Of a stretch of 64,000 nucleotides of DNA, positions 29,508-40,433 are shown in pieces. Source of the stretch: Asparagopsis taxiformis (Eukaryota; Rhodophyta; Florideophyceae; Bonnemaisoniales; Bonnemaisoniaceae); contig JALQPE010000122.1 in assembly GCA_030407315.1 (NCBI GenBank), positions 1 through 64,000 of the forward strand, in the 5' to 3' direction. The notes under the pieces were generated by a model. It had not been told where the DNA came from and ran no database searches. It saw only the letters and a list, made by a program, of their open reading frames with translations. Position 1 is the first letter of the stretch, and each line of letters starts with the position of its first letter. Both the position numbers and the translations under genes were made by a program.

Positions 29508-29878
29508 CAGACAGTGTTGTGAACCAATGCACGGTACTACCCGCAGACAATACAATTTGCTATCTACACTACTGTCTACAGATTTACCCAGACAGTGCAG
29601 TAATACAATACAATGCATTGCCTCAGACAGTAAAATGTACTGTCTGCACATACTGTCTGGCGGCAACACTTCCGGACAGTAAAATTTACTGTTCTGGACA
29701 GTAAATTTTACTGTTTTTGGTACTGTCCAGATTTCGTGCCAGTTTACTGCTGCAGCAGTATTCTGAAATTTCCAGACAGTAAATTTTACTGTCTCCGCGC
29801 ACTGTCTTGGCCAGACAGTAATTTTTACTGTCTCAGACAGTAAATTTACTGTCTTTTCTCATTCTCAACACCGTAGTG
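29508..29878. mobile_element. second CACTA-type terminus with GACAGT/ACTGTC palindromes
   Basis: The right boundary CAACACCGTAGTG (29866-29878) is the same 13-mer as at 15557-15569, so the minus strand starts CACTACGGTGTTG. To its left are many AGACAGTAAA/TTTACTGTCT inverted pairs, for example near 29690, 29780 and 29830. These resemble the motifs near the other terminus, although the 35-bp satellite is absent. The terminus falls inside the minus-strand 507-aa frame and provides its last codons and stop. The left end of the element was not located; it could lie beyond the 27.7-29.0 kb gene. Confidence 0.5.
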
Positions 29879-31369
29879 TACCACCAAGTTCGCAGTGCGA
29901 TGGTCTATGCTCCGATTAGCTCGGTAACCGAACACTCGGTAGTCAAGTGACGACACTTGCAAACCGGTAGACCGGGTTAGGTGACGCGCGTGTACACGCA
30001 TGTGATGTTCCAACATACCGGTATCCGGGCGGGGCGGATACGAAAACCATCTTGACCTAACGATAGGTAAGTCGGGGACGCTCCCTTGATCCGAGTGTGA
30101 CTCGAACAATCGACGGTTCATCCGCTCAACGTACAAGGCATCGCCTGGGTGAAGAAGAAAGGTGCGGTCGCACAGCAACGTGTGTGGTACACGGAAATGT
30201 CGCATCGGCCGACACGACGGCAATTGGGCATAAGCCGACCAGCTGTTATGCAGCGCATGGGTATCACGGTGTTTAACACCTGCCATGAGACGGAGGTCTC
30301 GACGTAAGTCGGTAACGTCCTCGCTTAAAAACTCCCGTAGGGGCAGGCGCGCAAAAGGGTAATACTCCCACGGAGCTCTCAAATACCTTGAAAAAGGCAA
30401 CTCATGTGAGTCAAAGACCATGAGCTCCGAAGCATTCGAAGGATAAAATTCACCTTCGCGACGCCAATCGGCGGAAGGAGCCGGAACCCGCTTGGGCGAT
30501 GAATAAGTCGACGCAGCCGAAACAGCAGGAGCTGGTTTTTGGTATGGATCTACCAACTGACCTTGTCTTCCTTGCGGTTGCACCGTCTCATATCCACCGG
30601 ACCCATACGCGGCTCGCGTCGAATTGCTGGCAACCAGGCCGCGACCCGCTTCTTCGGCCGCCTTGCGGTTTCGCGCATCGATGATGAATTGCCGATTACG
30701 GCTGTATAACTTATACTTGAAGTCCTCGTAAGGATTCCTGGACTTAACCGGCTCAGCCGTAACGGTATTCCGCGTGGACGAGCGAGGTTTCGCATAAGGA
30801 TCCGGATACTCCGATGGACGGGGAACGATGGAACGGCCTGTGACTGCAGGAGCGGCAGAAGTCGCTGGGGTCGAACTGGGCTGCGAAGCAGCAGCAGCGT
30901 CAACGATAATTTCCGCCGGTTCCGGCGTGCGGCGCGAAGGCTGGGGAGTCCCTTGCTTGTCCGATGGCGGTGAACGCGGGGTATCCCGTTGAACTTCGAC
31001 TTCTTCTACCTCAGGATGAGGGTCGCTTGGGGGCGGAACTACCGGAGGCAGCACAACCGGTTTACCGGGCTTGTCTTTACGAGGCGTAACCTCAGGTGAG
31101 GGACTCGGCGGGCGGTGAACGGCCGAAGGTGTCTTCGCCTGTTCTTGAACAGTCCCTGTAGAGGGTTTGGCCTGCGAACCTGAATCCGGTGGTTGAGAAG
31201 AAGAAGCTGAAACGCCAGCAGCGGAAGCGGAAGGGTTAGTTGTCGGCGTCGCCGGGGTTGGAGACGAAGGTGCGCGCGACGCCTGATGGCGGGTGGTTTG
31301 ACGGCGGGAAGCCGCCCGCGTAGAACGTGTTGGCATGTTGCCTGTCGGGCTGTTAATGCGATCGACCAT
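29846..31369 (-). CDS. unrecognised Pro/Ser/Arg-rich protein, 3' end replaced by a transposon terminus
   Basis: ATG 31369 opens 507 codons. Residues 1-210 are low-complexity Pro/Ser/Thr/Ala with Arg clusters, probably disordered. A short motif, NPYEDFKYKLYSRNRQFIID, lies near 215-235. The last 180 residues look folded (ELPFSRYLRAPWEYYPFARL, LREFLSEDVTDLRRDLRLM) and are rich in Arg and His. The final residues, HYGVENEKRQ, are translated from the CACTA-type end (CACTACGGTGTTGAG...), so the native C-terminus is missing. GC content is higher than in its surroundings, and the region upstream contains direct repeats and palindromes, which suggests a mobile element. No function is assigned. Confidence 0.4.
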   Translation of the reverse strand: MVDRINSPTGNMPTRSTRAASRRQTTRHQASRAPSSPTPATPTTNPSASAAGVSASSSQPPDSGSQAKPSTGTVQEQAKTPSAVHRPPSPSPEVTPRKDKPGKPVVLPPVVPPPSDPHPEVEEVEVQRDTPRSPPSDKQGTPQPSRRTPEPAEIIVDAAAASQPSSTPATSAAPAVTGRSIVPRPSEYPDPYAKPRSSTRNTVTAEPVKSRNPYEDFKYKLYSRNRQFIIDARNRKAAEEAGRGLVASNSTRAAYGSGGYETVQPQGRQGQLVDPYQKPAPAVSAASTYSSPKRVPAPSADWRREGEFYPSNASELMVFDSHELPFSRYLRAPWEYYPFARLPLREFLSEDVTDLRRDLRLMAGVKHRDTHALHNSWSAYAQLPSCRPMRHFRVPHTLLCDRTFLLHPGDALYVERMNRRLFESHSDQGSVPDLPIVRSRWFSYPPRPDTGMLEHHMRVHARHLTRSTGLQVSSLDYRVFGYRANRSIDHRTANLVVHYGVENEKRQ

Positions 31370-32353
31370 GCTGAGTATCAGCAGTCCTTAAATACTCCAC
31401 TGGAGTCAGAAGCAACGCAACAGACAAGCCGTACGGTCGCCACAGGCGTGAGGTCTTTCTTGAATCCCGAAGGGACGCCGCGGAAGAACGCAAGGCGGGT
31501 ATTACCCTTAACGCAAGAAAAATCGCGTATCACGCGCGCAAACCTCAGCGAGGCACAAGACTTGAGTCGCCAGGCGAGATCGCTTCGCAGACCGGCAGGA
31601 CCGGAGGTAGAACAAGGTTGGACAACACGGCAACACCGGTGAAGGGACGCAAACCCGAAGGGTCGTTACTCAGATGATGAGCGATGCTCGGGAGTGGAAC
31701 CGTGTGCACGGATAAATATCAGCCAAATTTTGGCGGTCAAAATTTTTACCCGGTTGGCCGGCCACGGCGGTGGAAATAATTTGGAAATTTAAAATCAACA
31801 GATTTTTGGAATTGTCGGGACGACAATTGGCTTAGGAGGGGGCGATGTCATACCACGCGGTGGTCTGCCCTGGTGGGGTCGTGTCAACATCCTATTGGAT
31901 GACCCCGGGTCGGGACTGACCAATAGAAACAGCCTCGCTGTATCTCGCCCAAGTCAAGGGAATGGACCCACTGGGGCAACTCAAGACCCCACAAGGGGCA
32001 AATTTTGACTAAGCTGACTCAGCTAACTTTACACTGTAACACTAACAGTTGGTGATCTCGCGGGCCCCCGCAGTCGCCATAATCAGGGATCTGATTGTTG
32101 CACATAAGGATATTTATTCCTAACTGTCTACCTACCCTAACTGTTTACAGTAACTTAGACCAGTATAAAACGCCTCTGGATTAGCCAGAGTGCTTAACCT
32201 TTTAGAGGTAACGTAAACTCACGTGGAATTTACGACTCCACTGAACAGTGTTTGCATTGCTCTATTCCATCCTTCCAGGACGAATTAGCTTTAGCTATAC
32301 AGCTCGACGGGTTACGTCTTTCGCTCCATCAATACGCATTTCGTGCGTGAGCT
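31370..32353. other. non-coding region between the 507-aa ORF and the copia fragment
   Basis: It contains a TATA-like GTATAAAACG at about 32163 followed by a leader-like stretch, which could be part of a long terminal repeat or promoter of the plus-strand copia element. No matching second copy is present, so this cannot be tested here. AATTTTTACCCGGTTGG near 31741 faintly echoes the foldback module. Confidence 0.3.
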
Positions 32354-32390
32354 GGGGGTGCTCACGCACGAAGTGCGCGTGAGCACCCCC
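32354..32390. repeat. strong short hairpin
   Basis: GGGGGTGCTCACGC and its exact inverse GCGTGAGCACCCCC flank a 9-nt loop (14 bp, GC-rich). A second overlapping inverse, CGTGCGTGAG/CTCACGCACG, allows an alternative fold. It could act as a terminator or be a foldback remnant at the boundary of the copia fragment. Confidence 0.7.
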
Positions 32391-32422
32391 AACCTTCACC
32401 CGGCATTACCGGAAGACCTTTC

Positions 32423-34436
32423 GTGGTATACTCGCCATTGGCGGTTGACGCAAGATTCGCTTGCTCTACCACGCTACCGAGGCTCGGGACACCTGTAGGG
32501 TGGTTTTGCCGCTTTGCGGATTTTCTACCTACTACAACCCAGTCCCCCATTTCCCGATCCCCTGTCCCACGTATGCAAAGACGCTCACCCAGTCCCATCT
32601 CCAAATCTCCCTCTACCCCCTCGAGCCCAAAACAGATCACCAAACCACAACGCCCACCTGCTACAGCTCCACTCAATGAAATTGAAAAAGACTTTCACAA
32701 TTGGCACCTCAAACTAGGACACCTTCATCCCCTGCGCATCCAAAAAATTAGCCTTATCTGAACTCGTCCACGGACTACCCAGCACATTCAAATCCCCGCC
32801 ACCAAAAATCACATGCACGGGATGTGCTTTGGGCAAACAAACGTCCGCGCCCCTCCATTCACGGATGCGCACCGCATCATTATGTGCCCATGTCCACACT
32901 GACGTTTGCGGCCCTTTCGCCCTCACTCAATCCATAAGAACCAATATTTCGCCACATTTTTTTCTGGATGAACATAGCAGATTCATCCAGGTACATCTCT
33001 CTCCACGAAAAAATCTTGCTGCCGCTTATATCCGCACGTACATATCTCGTATCCACACACTCACCACTCATTGCGTCACTGACGTCACTATGGACAATGC
33101 GAAAGAATATTTCACCAAAGACCTCCTTCAATTCTACAACTCTGAACACGTTACTGTCCATCCTACCGTACCCCATAGCCCCCAAGAAAACGCCCTCGCC
33201 GAGCGTATTAACCGCACACTCATGGATACTGTGCGCTCCCTTCTTCTCACCTCTGGTCTTCCATCGCATCTTTGGGAATACGCTCTCCACGCAGCCGTCG
33301 ACCATCACAACCACTCCCCGCACTCTGCACACGGAAAACCTCCCGTAACCGTATGGACCAACTCAATCCCGGACGTTACGACATTCCTTCCATTTGGCAA
33401 ACTGGGCCACGTCCACAACCGAAACCCTGGAAACAAACTCCAGTCACGCTCACAACTCGTCCATTATATTGGTCGACTTGATTCAAATCACTACCATGTC
33501 TACAACCCACAATCCCAGACTGTTTCTAAATTCCGCATATCGGATTTTAAACTGTACGACCCCAATCAAGACCCGATTGTCACTTGCTTCACATCTACCC
33601 CTTCATCAAACCCCATTCCTACCATATCATCCTCGACTTGTTTTACCAACCCCAAGACACTCAAAGAAGCTAGAAAAAGTGCCGATGCTACAGAATGGGC
33701 AGAGTCCTGGAATAGCGAGCTGGACAACCTTGAAAAAAGAGGTACAATTACATACATCCCACCCTCTCAAGTACCTGCCAACACAAAGCTTCTCCCTCTC
33801 AAATTCGTCCTCCGCACGAAAACAGACTCCAATGGAAACCCCATCTCTCGAAAAACTCGGTGCACCGTACGCGGCGACCTACAAAATCCTCATGAGCATT
33901 TCGACCCAGACAACATCACATCCCCAGTTGTGGACCGAGATGCTGTGCGAACTGCCCTTGCCATCGCCGCGGCACACAATTATAGTGTGCATCATTAGGA
34001 TATTGACTCCGCCTTTCTTCATGAAACCTTCGGCGATGAAAAGCCACTCTATTTCTACCAGCCCCCCCCCGATTCAATGGAGACTACAAATACCCCGGCT
34101 ACATAGGCAAACTTACAGGTAATATGAACGGCGCAAAACAAGCCTGTAGCATATTCACCCGTGGCCTCTCCCAACACCTTAAGCTCCATCACTTCATTCG
34201 CCTCAGCAGCGAAAGCTGTACCTTCCTTCTCCGCTCCACCTTTGACACCACTAGGTTCGTTTTTTTTGTGATCACAATAGACGATTTCCTCGTCGTATCC
34301 AATTCCGATACGCTCCGCGAACACGCCAAGAGCCAGCTGCAGTCCAAATACATCATTAAGGATCTTGGTCCAGTCCAACATATTCTTGGTTGGAAATTCA
34401 CCCGTACAAATTCCTCTATCACGCTCACACAACCTG
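32423..34436 (+). pseudogene. Ty1/copia retrotransposon pol fragment
   Basis: Blocks appear in order: a gag-pre-integrase zinc site (HNWHLKLGHLHP, then CTGCALGKQT in a shifted frame near 32815), the integrase core with HTDVCGP, TMDNAKEYF and NALAERINR as the D-D-E residues, and the RT start (LLPLKFVLRTKTDSNGNPIS) to 33998. After a stop and shifts, SAFLHETFG and FVITIDDFLVVSN (the Asp-Asp of RT) continue to 34436, where the chromovirus LTR begins. RNase H and LTRs are missing. It is decayed: there are at least three frame breaks. The sequence right of the chromovirus (after 40433) does not resume copia homology. Confidence 0.8.
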
Positions 34437-34798
34437 TGAAACGAATGTGTATACGGGATAGCTGAGTGGTAGTTGTTTTCGTTGAATGATCGGTGATGCC
34501 TCCGATCCCCCAAGACCGGAGTTGACCATGCCTTTTTATACCCACCATAGAATTGTAGTTCGATGTCGAACTAATTCTAGAAAATACTAATCAAAATAAA
34601 ATTACGTCATCAAAAATAAATCTAACATGATGCCATCATGACATCACTCGATGACATAGCCAACTAGATACTTCTAGGCGTAACAGCAAGTTACTTTCTA
34701 GCAGCCTATAGTATATGAGTAAACTTAGTGCAACTTGTAGTGTCTAGAATACACTAGTTTATGCTGGCCATTGCTGGCATCAGCTTCAGTTCGTTACA
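34437..34798 (-). repeat. chromovirus 3' LTR
   Basis: 362 bp; in element orientation it reads TGTAACGAAC...TTCGTTTCA, with short imperfect terminal inverted repeats and TG...CA ends. It is near-identical to 40073-40433. Confidence 0.85.
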
Positions 34799-34812
34799 CT
34801 ATTCCCCCCCTC
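34799..34812 (-). other. polypurine tract
   Basis: In element orientation GAGGGGGGAATAG lies directly before the TG of the 3' LTR, the position and composition of a plus-strand primer. Confidence 0.75.
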
Positions 34813-34839
34813 ACACAGTTGATGTCCTCATCAACTTAG

Positions 34840-37800
34840 TTATTCATCATGATATTCCGGTAGAATATTCTTCTTCCGGATGTATTCTAACCATATTCCA
34901 GTCTTCGTGCCATCTCTGTCTATGAAATCCCTCGTAGGTTGCCATGAAGCATCATGCGTAGGACTACCTTTCATCAAGGTTAGGAACTGATATCCTCGTC
35001 CTCTTTTTCTATGATTCAAGATCGCTTCAACCTCGATTTCATCACCTTCAATAGCAGGGACAGGGGCCGGTACAGGAGGTATTGGAGCAGCAATATCACT
35101 CGGTTGTTCTATATGAGGATTTGTGTGACTGACATTAACAACAGGATGAATCTTGATATGATCAGGAAGATCCAACCTAACAGCATTTTTGCCAATCAAT
35201 TCCTTCACAACAAACGGTCCAAAACGTCTTGCTGTCAACTTCTCCTTTTCCTGAGACTGGGAGTATGCATCCCTGAACAAAGACCTGTTAATCCATAACT
35301 TGGATCCCACCCTATAGTCTGGATCCTTGAACTTTCTGGAGGCATACGCACTCTGTGCTGCTTTCGCAATGTTGTAAGAGTACTTAGCATCTTCAAGAGA
35401 AGCTGTAAGCCGTTTCTTGAATTCCTCAACACTTTGCACAGGTATCTCATTTCCAGACACAAAGTCCAAAGGAGACTTTGGAATCCATCCCAGGTCCAGC
35501 TCAAAAGGGGACATACCTAGATCTTCAGAAACAGCAGAATTGTAGGAATACTCTGCAGATGGTAGAAGTTCATCCCAATTGTCTTGGTTATAGGAACAAT
35601 AGCACCGAAGATAGTTCTCAATCATCCGATTCATGATTTCGGACGTGCCATCCGTCTGTGGGTGCCTGCTCGTAGACATCTTGAGCTTAACGCCACATAG
35701 TTCCATCAAACAATCCCAAAACTTGGATGTAAACTTTCTATCTCGATCCGATACCACATTGTCAGGAAGTCCATGAAGCTTGAATATGTTGGAGAAGAAT
35801 GCATTCGCAACATCCTCAGCAGTGTCAGTACCTCTTGACTTGATAAAATGAACTCTTCTCGTCAACCGGTCTACCCAGGTAGTTATGGCATCATAACCGT
35901 CTTTTGTCTTGGGTAGACTTACGATAAAGTCGGTTGCTAGAGATCCCCATCTTCTCTCAGGAATCTCTAAAGAAGTTGGATCAGTCAACTTCTTCTGATT
36001 AGAGTCTTTGTATTGCTGACACTTCATGCATCCCTCCACATACTTCCGGAGATCTCGGGCTTTGTGTCTCCAATGGAATTTTTCAAGTCTTGCTAGCGTC
36101 TTCAAGAACTTGAAATGACCGCTTATCCTAGAGTCATGTGCCATTTGCAAAATACTGGACACAGACCTTCTCGGTACACACAACTTTCCATTGTAAAATA
36201 GCCTCGCCCGTTCACGACAAAACAATGGTATGATCTTTTCCAGCTTCCGTTTCTGAATCTCATCTTCAGGAAAATCTCCTTCCATGGCTCTTACCACTGG
36301 TCCGAAGAACTGGTCATCATCATATCGGGTTACAATGTCTTCAAAATTGATTTCAGGTACTTCAATATTGCTAAATGAAGCATTTCGCCCATTTATAACG
36401 TGAGGAGCCCTTGATAAAACATCACCCAATACATGAATCTTGCCAGGTTTGAGGGTTATCGGGAATATACCAAAGTTACCTAGAGTTTCCAACCATCTCG
36501 CTTCTTTTCGACTCAACTTGACTTTCGAAAAGAAACTCTTTAGTACTTGGTTGTCTGTGAATATTTCAAATTCAACTCCTTCGAGGTAACATCGAAATCT
36601 TTCCAAGAAACAAATCAAGCCAATAGTTCTCGGTCATTCGCTGTATAATCTGCCTCAGTGGATGATAACTTTTTGAATAGAAGGCAATAACACGATCCTT
36701 CCCATTCTCGTCCAGCTGAGTTAGAGTACCACCAACAGCGAGCTGATATGCATCAACATGACCTCGGAAGGCCTTACTCCAATCAGGTGCAACTAATATT
36801 GGAGCCTGAATCATTGCATCTTTCAACTTTTGGAAAGATTCATCACACATTTCATCCCATTGTCCAATACCCTTTTCTTTCTTCGTCAGATCCGTCAATG
36901 GAGCCGCAATCCCAGAGAATTTCGGAATGAACCTTCGGAAAAACTGTAAGAGACCAAGGAAACTTCTCAACTCTGTCAATGATTTTGGTTTTGGCCAGGT
37001 TTTAAGGACGTTAACCTTTTCTGATTAACCCTGATGCCGTCTCTACCAACCAAAATCCCAAGAAGTCGATCTCTGTCTGAAAGAATTCACATTTCTTTGG
37101 AGAAACGTACAATTCATTTCGTTTCAGACGCTCCAATACAGTTTCCAAATTCCGAAAATGTTCCTCTTCCGTTTTGCTGAATACTAGTAAATCATCCATG
37201 TAAACAACCAAGAAAACATCAATGCAATCATAGAAAATCTGTTTCATCAAGGTCTGGAACGTTGCAGGAGCGTTACACAAACCCATAGGCATGACAAGAT
37301 ATTCGAACTGCCCATATTTTGTATTAAACGCTGTTTTCTCGATGTCTTCCGGCTTCACCCTGATCTGATGGAACCCCGTCTTGAGGTCTAGTTTTGAAAA
37401 ATATTTTGATCCCCCAAGGCGATCAAACATTTCATCAGATCTCGGCAATGGAGCGTTGTTCCTCTTCGTGATTCGATTCAAAGCTCGATAATCGACTACT
37501 CCACGAAGCTTGTCTTTCTCTTTGACAAAGAACAGAGGAGCTCCATAAGGTGACTTACTTGATCTTATTTTTCCTTTCTTCAGCATTTCCTCGACATATT
37601 CCTTAGCTGCTCTGAGTTCCGCGGGAGACAGCTGAAATAGAGGTCTCAGTGGAGGTTTAGCATCTTTCTGAACATCGATCGCGTGATCTACTGTTCGCTT
37701 GGGAGGAAGTCCATCTGGAAGGTCACTTCTGAACACTTCCTGGTACTTTGTCAGTAACTTCCCCAACCTCTCACTGTGTTTGGAACCTTCCATTCCCTGA

Positions 37801-38540
37801 ATATTTTCCTTTTCGAACACTTGATACACTTCAAAGTCATTACTGTTCTTCCTGTTCCGTAACATTTTTCTGAATTTTCTCACTACAAGATTCGTCACAT
37901 GAATCCTTGGATCATCAGGATCTTTACAGGCGTGAAGCAACTGATGGCCACATTTCACAACCCTTTTTTTGTAATCGATAACTGGATTGTGGGCGACATG
38001 CCATGGCATCCCCAAAAGAACATCATACCTACAATTGGCAACAACCCAATTTGATGTATAGGTATGTGAACCCATATTCAATGTTCCTTTGATGATTACT
38101 TCAGATGCTTCTTCCGTGGAACCTTTTCGAGAGTGTGAGACTTGTATTTTCTCTTTCTGAATCATGAAATTTCCTCGAGATTTCTGCTTCCTCAGAAACT
38201 CGGCCCCTACTACGTTGGTATTGCATCCATCATCTTTCAATACTTTGACTGGTAATCCGTTCAACTTTCCATGGAAAACCAATAATGGATCTACTGGTAT
38301 AGGGTCATCAGTAGTGATGCTTTCTTTCCCAACAATAGTATTTGATTCAGCTTCCAAGACTCTCGGCTCTACACGGCCCTTCTCCTGCCTTGGAACAGCC
38401 CTTCCTGGCTTTTCTGGTCTCTTAACTTGCGCATCAGCGCATCGAACATTCACACTCTTTTCAGGTCCATCCTGAGCGTACAACTTGTTTTTAGGAGGAC
38501 CGACTAGTTTTCCTGTGGAAAGGAACTTGGTGCTCCCCAA
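34840..38540 (-). pseudogene. chromovirus pol (PR-RT-RNaseH-IN-chromodomain)
   Basis: The frame from 38540 to 37011 overlaps gag by 37 nt, as expected for a frameshift or separate start. Protease has LKDDGCNTNVV, with DDG where DTG or DSG is usual. RT contains SPYGAPLFFVKEKDKLRGVV, KLDLKTGFHQIRV and VYMDDLLVFS. One base is missing at the end (LIRKG-stop near 37011), and thumb/RNase H homology resumes at 36979 (LRSFLGLLQFFRRFIPKFSG). A second break at 36600-36660 splits the RNase H (EADYTANDRELLA, then ICFLERFRCYLEG). The frame from 36618 to 34840 has the H2C2 integrase finger (HDSRISGHF...CMKCQQYK), DDE residues in ATDFIVSLP, VVSDRDRKF and GTSEIMNR, and a C-terminal chromodomain (EAILNHRKRGRGYQFLTLMK...SWQP), which targets chromatin in this clade. 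Confidence 0.85.
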
Positions 38541-39270
38541 TGAACCTGAGTGTTGTTCGTATTAAGCCTCTTCTTGACTTCCCCTTTGTGCCTATACGCT
38601 CTGCAACCGGGCTTGTGACATACAAAGCATAGGTTCTCACGAATATCCTTCCTCTTCTGGGCATTCATGGAATGGCTTTTCTCGAAGTTGCCGATTTCCA
38701 TGGGAGCGTACCCAGAATAACTTGAAGGAACAACTTTTCCTGTATAGAACCCAGCTCCGTAATAAGCACCATCAACGCTAAGAGCAATGTTTGCAGCGGC
38801 ATCAAGGTCCGATGGATTGTTCTTGCGAACATCTAGAAGAATATGAGACTTGAGACCTTCACAGAAACGTGCCAACTTCTCACCCTCACTCATATCCTGG
38901 ATATTGATTACGATGTTCCTAAACTCGGAAAGATAGGCAGAAACGCTTGTTTTCTGTTTCAACTTGCTGAGCTTATCGCGGGCTCTAACAGCACTATCTT
39001 GAGGAACGAACTCTTGAATAACCAGGTTTGAGAAGGCCTCCCAAGAATCAGGCATTTTCGCTCCGTTGACAACGGTAAACCACCAGTTGGCAGCCACCCC
39101 TGTCATGAACGTCGAAGCGAAATCAATAGCTTGTTTATCGGATATTTCTGCATCCGAGCCTACCTGAATGAGAGAAATGTACCTTCCAACAGAGTGTAGC
39201 CACGTCCGAACAGTAAACGCTCACGCGTTCCATCGAATGTCGGGGGCTTATTGGGCTTCAATAACGACAT
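38504..39270 (-). pseudogene. chromovirus gag
   Basis: Start MSLLKPNKPPTFDGTRE at 39270; a shift near 39220 is needed to continue with RTWLHSVGRYISLIQVGSDA, then FASTFMTGVAANWWF and on to the stop at 38504. It has the typical capsid core (ANWWFTVVNG... FVPQDSAVRARDKLSKLKQ... LARFCEGL). The nucleocapsid zinc knuckle reads CFVCHKPGCRAYRH, that is C-x2-C-x4-C-x4-H, with the last two ligands exchanged relative to the usual CCHC. Confidence 0.8.
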
Positions 39271-39771
39271 AATGACAGTGTTCTTCCCAAACTTAAAACC
39301 TTAAAAAACTTCTTTCTTCTTCAACAACAAATTTCCAGTTTCCAATTTTTGAAAGGATTCGTCCTTTGACGACGGGTCCTCTACCCGCGGAGAGAGGAAT
39401 TTCAGCACTCTGATCACACCCACCCCAGGGAATGTGGTTCAACGATCCGTTCGGGATATCCCCACCAGTTTACGATGTAAACCCTTCGGTGTCCTTACCC
39501 TATAAGAAAGTTTCTCGAGTCGACCGTACCCAACTTTCCTCAAGTTTTCCTATCTCCTCTCCACCCCTCTTAGTCCAAGTCCTTACCCCTATCAAGCCTG
39601 CGTTACCCGTATCCGTGACCCTGTCGGTCCACCTAGCTAACAGCCAACAAGTGGAATAGGATGTATAGGGAATACAATTGGCGACAGCACAGGACTGGTC
39701 AGAGGATAGTCTTGAGAATCAAGAATCCCTCCAGGAAGCTAGACTTCCGATCTAGGTTCTGTAAGTGGGAT

Positions 39772-39970
39772 GTCTGGCTCTCCAGCCCTCAGACACCACC
39801 TGGCCCTCCTGCCCTCAGGTACAACCCGGCTCTCCTGCCCTCGGGTTGACCACTTACAGTCCCTCCTGTAGGCCCTTAGTTACCTGGCCTTCCTGCCCTC
39901 AGGTAACTTACCCTTGCTCAAGGGGTAGCAGACACTACAGTTCTTACACCTGGCACTCCTGCCCTCAGGT
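39772..39970 (-). repeat. five covarying 23-nt hairpins in the chromovirus leader
   Basis: Copies at 39772-39794, 39798-39820, 39824-39846, 39882-39904 and 39948-39970. All have a conserved middle like GGCNCTCCTGCCCT, but the outer 5-bp stems are GTCTG/CAGAC, ACCTG/CAGGT, ACCCG/CGGGT, ACCTG/CAGGT and ACCTG/CAGGT. The changes are compensated on both sides. They lie between the primer-binding site and gag, where packaging and dimerisation signals of retroelements are found. Confidence 0.7.
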
Positions 39971-40059
39971 GTTCAATAACTCCCAACGATGGCTTTTCAG
40001 CCAAGAGCTTGCAGTCGGCCGGCGTTTGCCGAACTGCTCACTCAGTGCGCCCGTAGAAA

Positions 40060-40071
40060 GCGATGCTACCA
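40060..40071 (-). other. chromovirus primer-binding site
   Basis: In element orientation TGGTAGCATCGC follows the 5' LTR end (...TTTCA) after a single C. It starts with the TGG complementary to a tRNA CCA end and resembles the initiator-Met tRNA type (TGGTATCAGAGC). Confidence 0.65.
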
Positions 40072-40072
40072 G

Positions 40073-40433
40073 TGAAACGAATGTGTATACGGGATAGCTG
40101 AGTGGTAGTTGTTTTCGTTGAATGATCGATGATGCCTCCGATCCCCCAAGACCGGAGTTGACCATGCCTTTTTATACCCACCATAGAATTGTAGTTCGAT
40201 GTCGAACTAATTCTAGAAAATACTAATCTAAATAAAATTATGTCATCAAAATAAATCTAACATGATGCCATCATGACATCACTCGATGACATAGCCAACT
40301 AGATACTTCTAGGCGTAACAGCAAGTTACTTTCTAGCAGCCTATAGTATATGAGTAAACTTAGTGTAACTTGTAGTGTCTAGAATACACTAGTTTATGCT
40401 GGCCATTGCTGGCATCAGCTTCAGTTCGTTACA
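40073..40433 (-). repeat. chromovirus 5' LTR
   Basis: 361 bp; the pair of the LTR at 34437. Differences are G/A, A/T, C/T, C/T and one A in a run. Confidence 0.85.

Larger units (their letters stand above)
34437..40433 (-). mobile_element. Ty3/gypsy chromovirus, nearly full length, defective
   Basis: Both LTRs, a primer-binding site, gag, pol with protease, RT, RNase H, integrase and chromodomain, and a polypurine tract are present in the expected order on the minus strand, over about 6.0 kb. LTRs differ by four substitutions and one base of indel, so the insertion is young in sequence terms. Frame breaks in gag (near 39220) and pol (near 37015 and 36600-36660) disable it. The flanking bases (ACCTG at the left, CTAGG at the right) are not a duplicated target. 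Confidence 0.85.
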
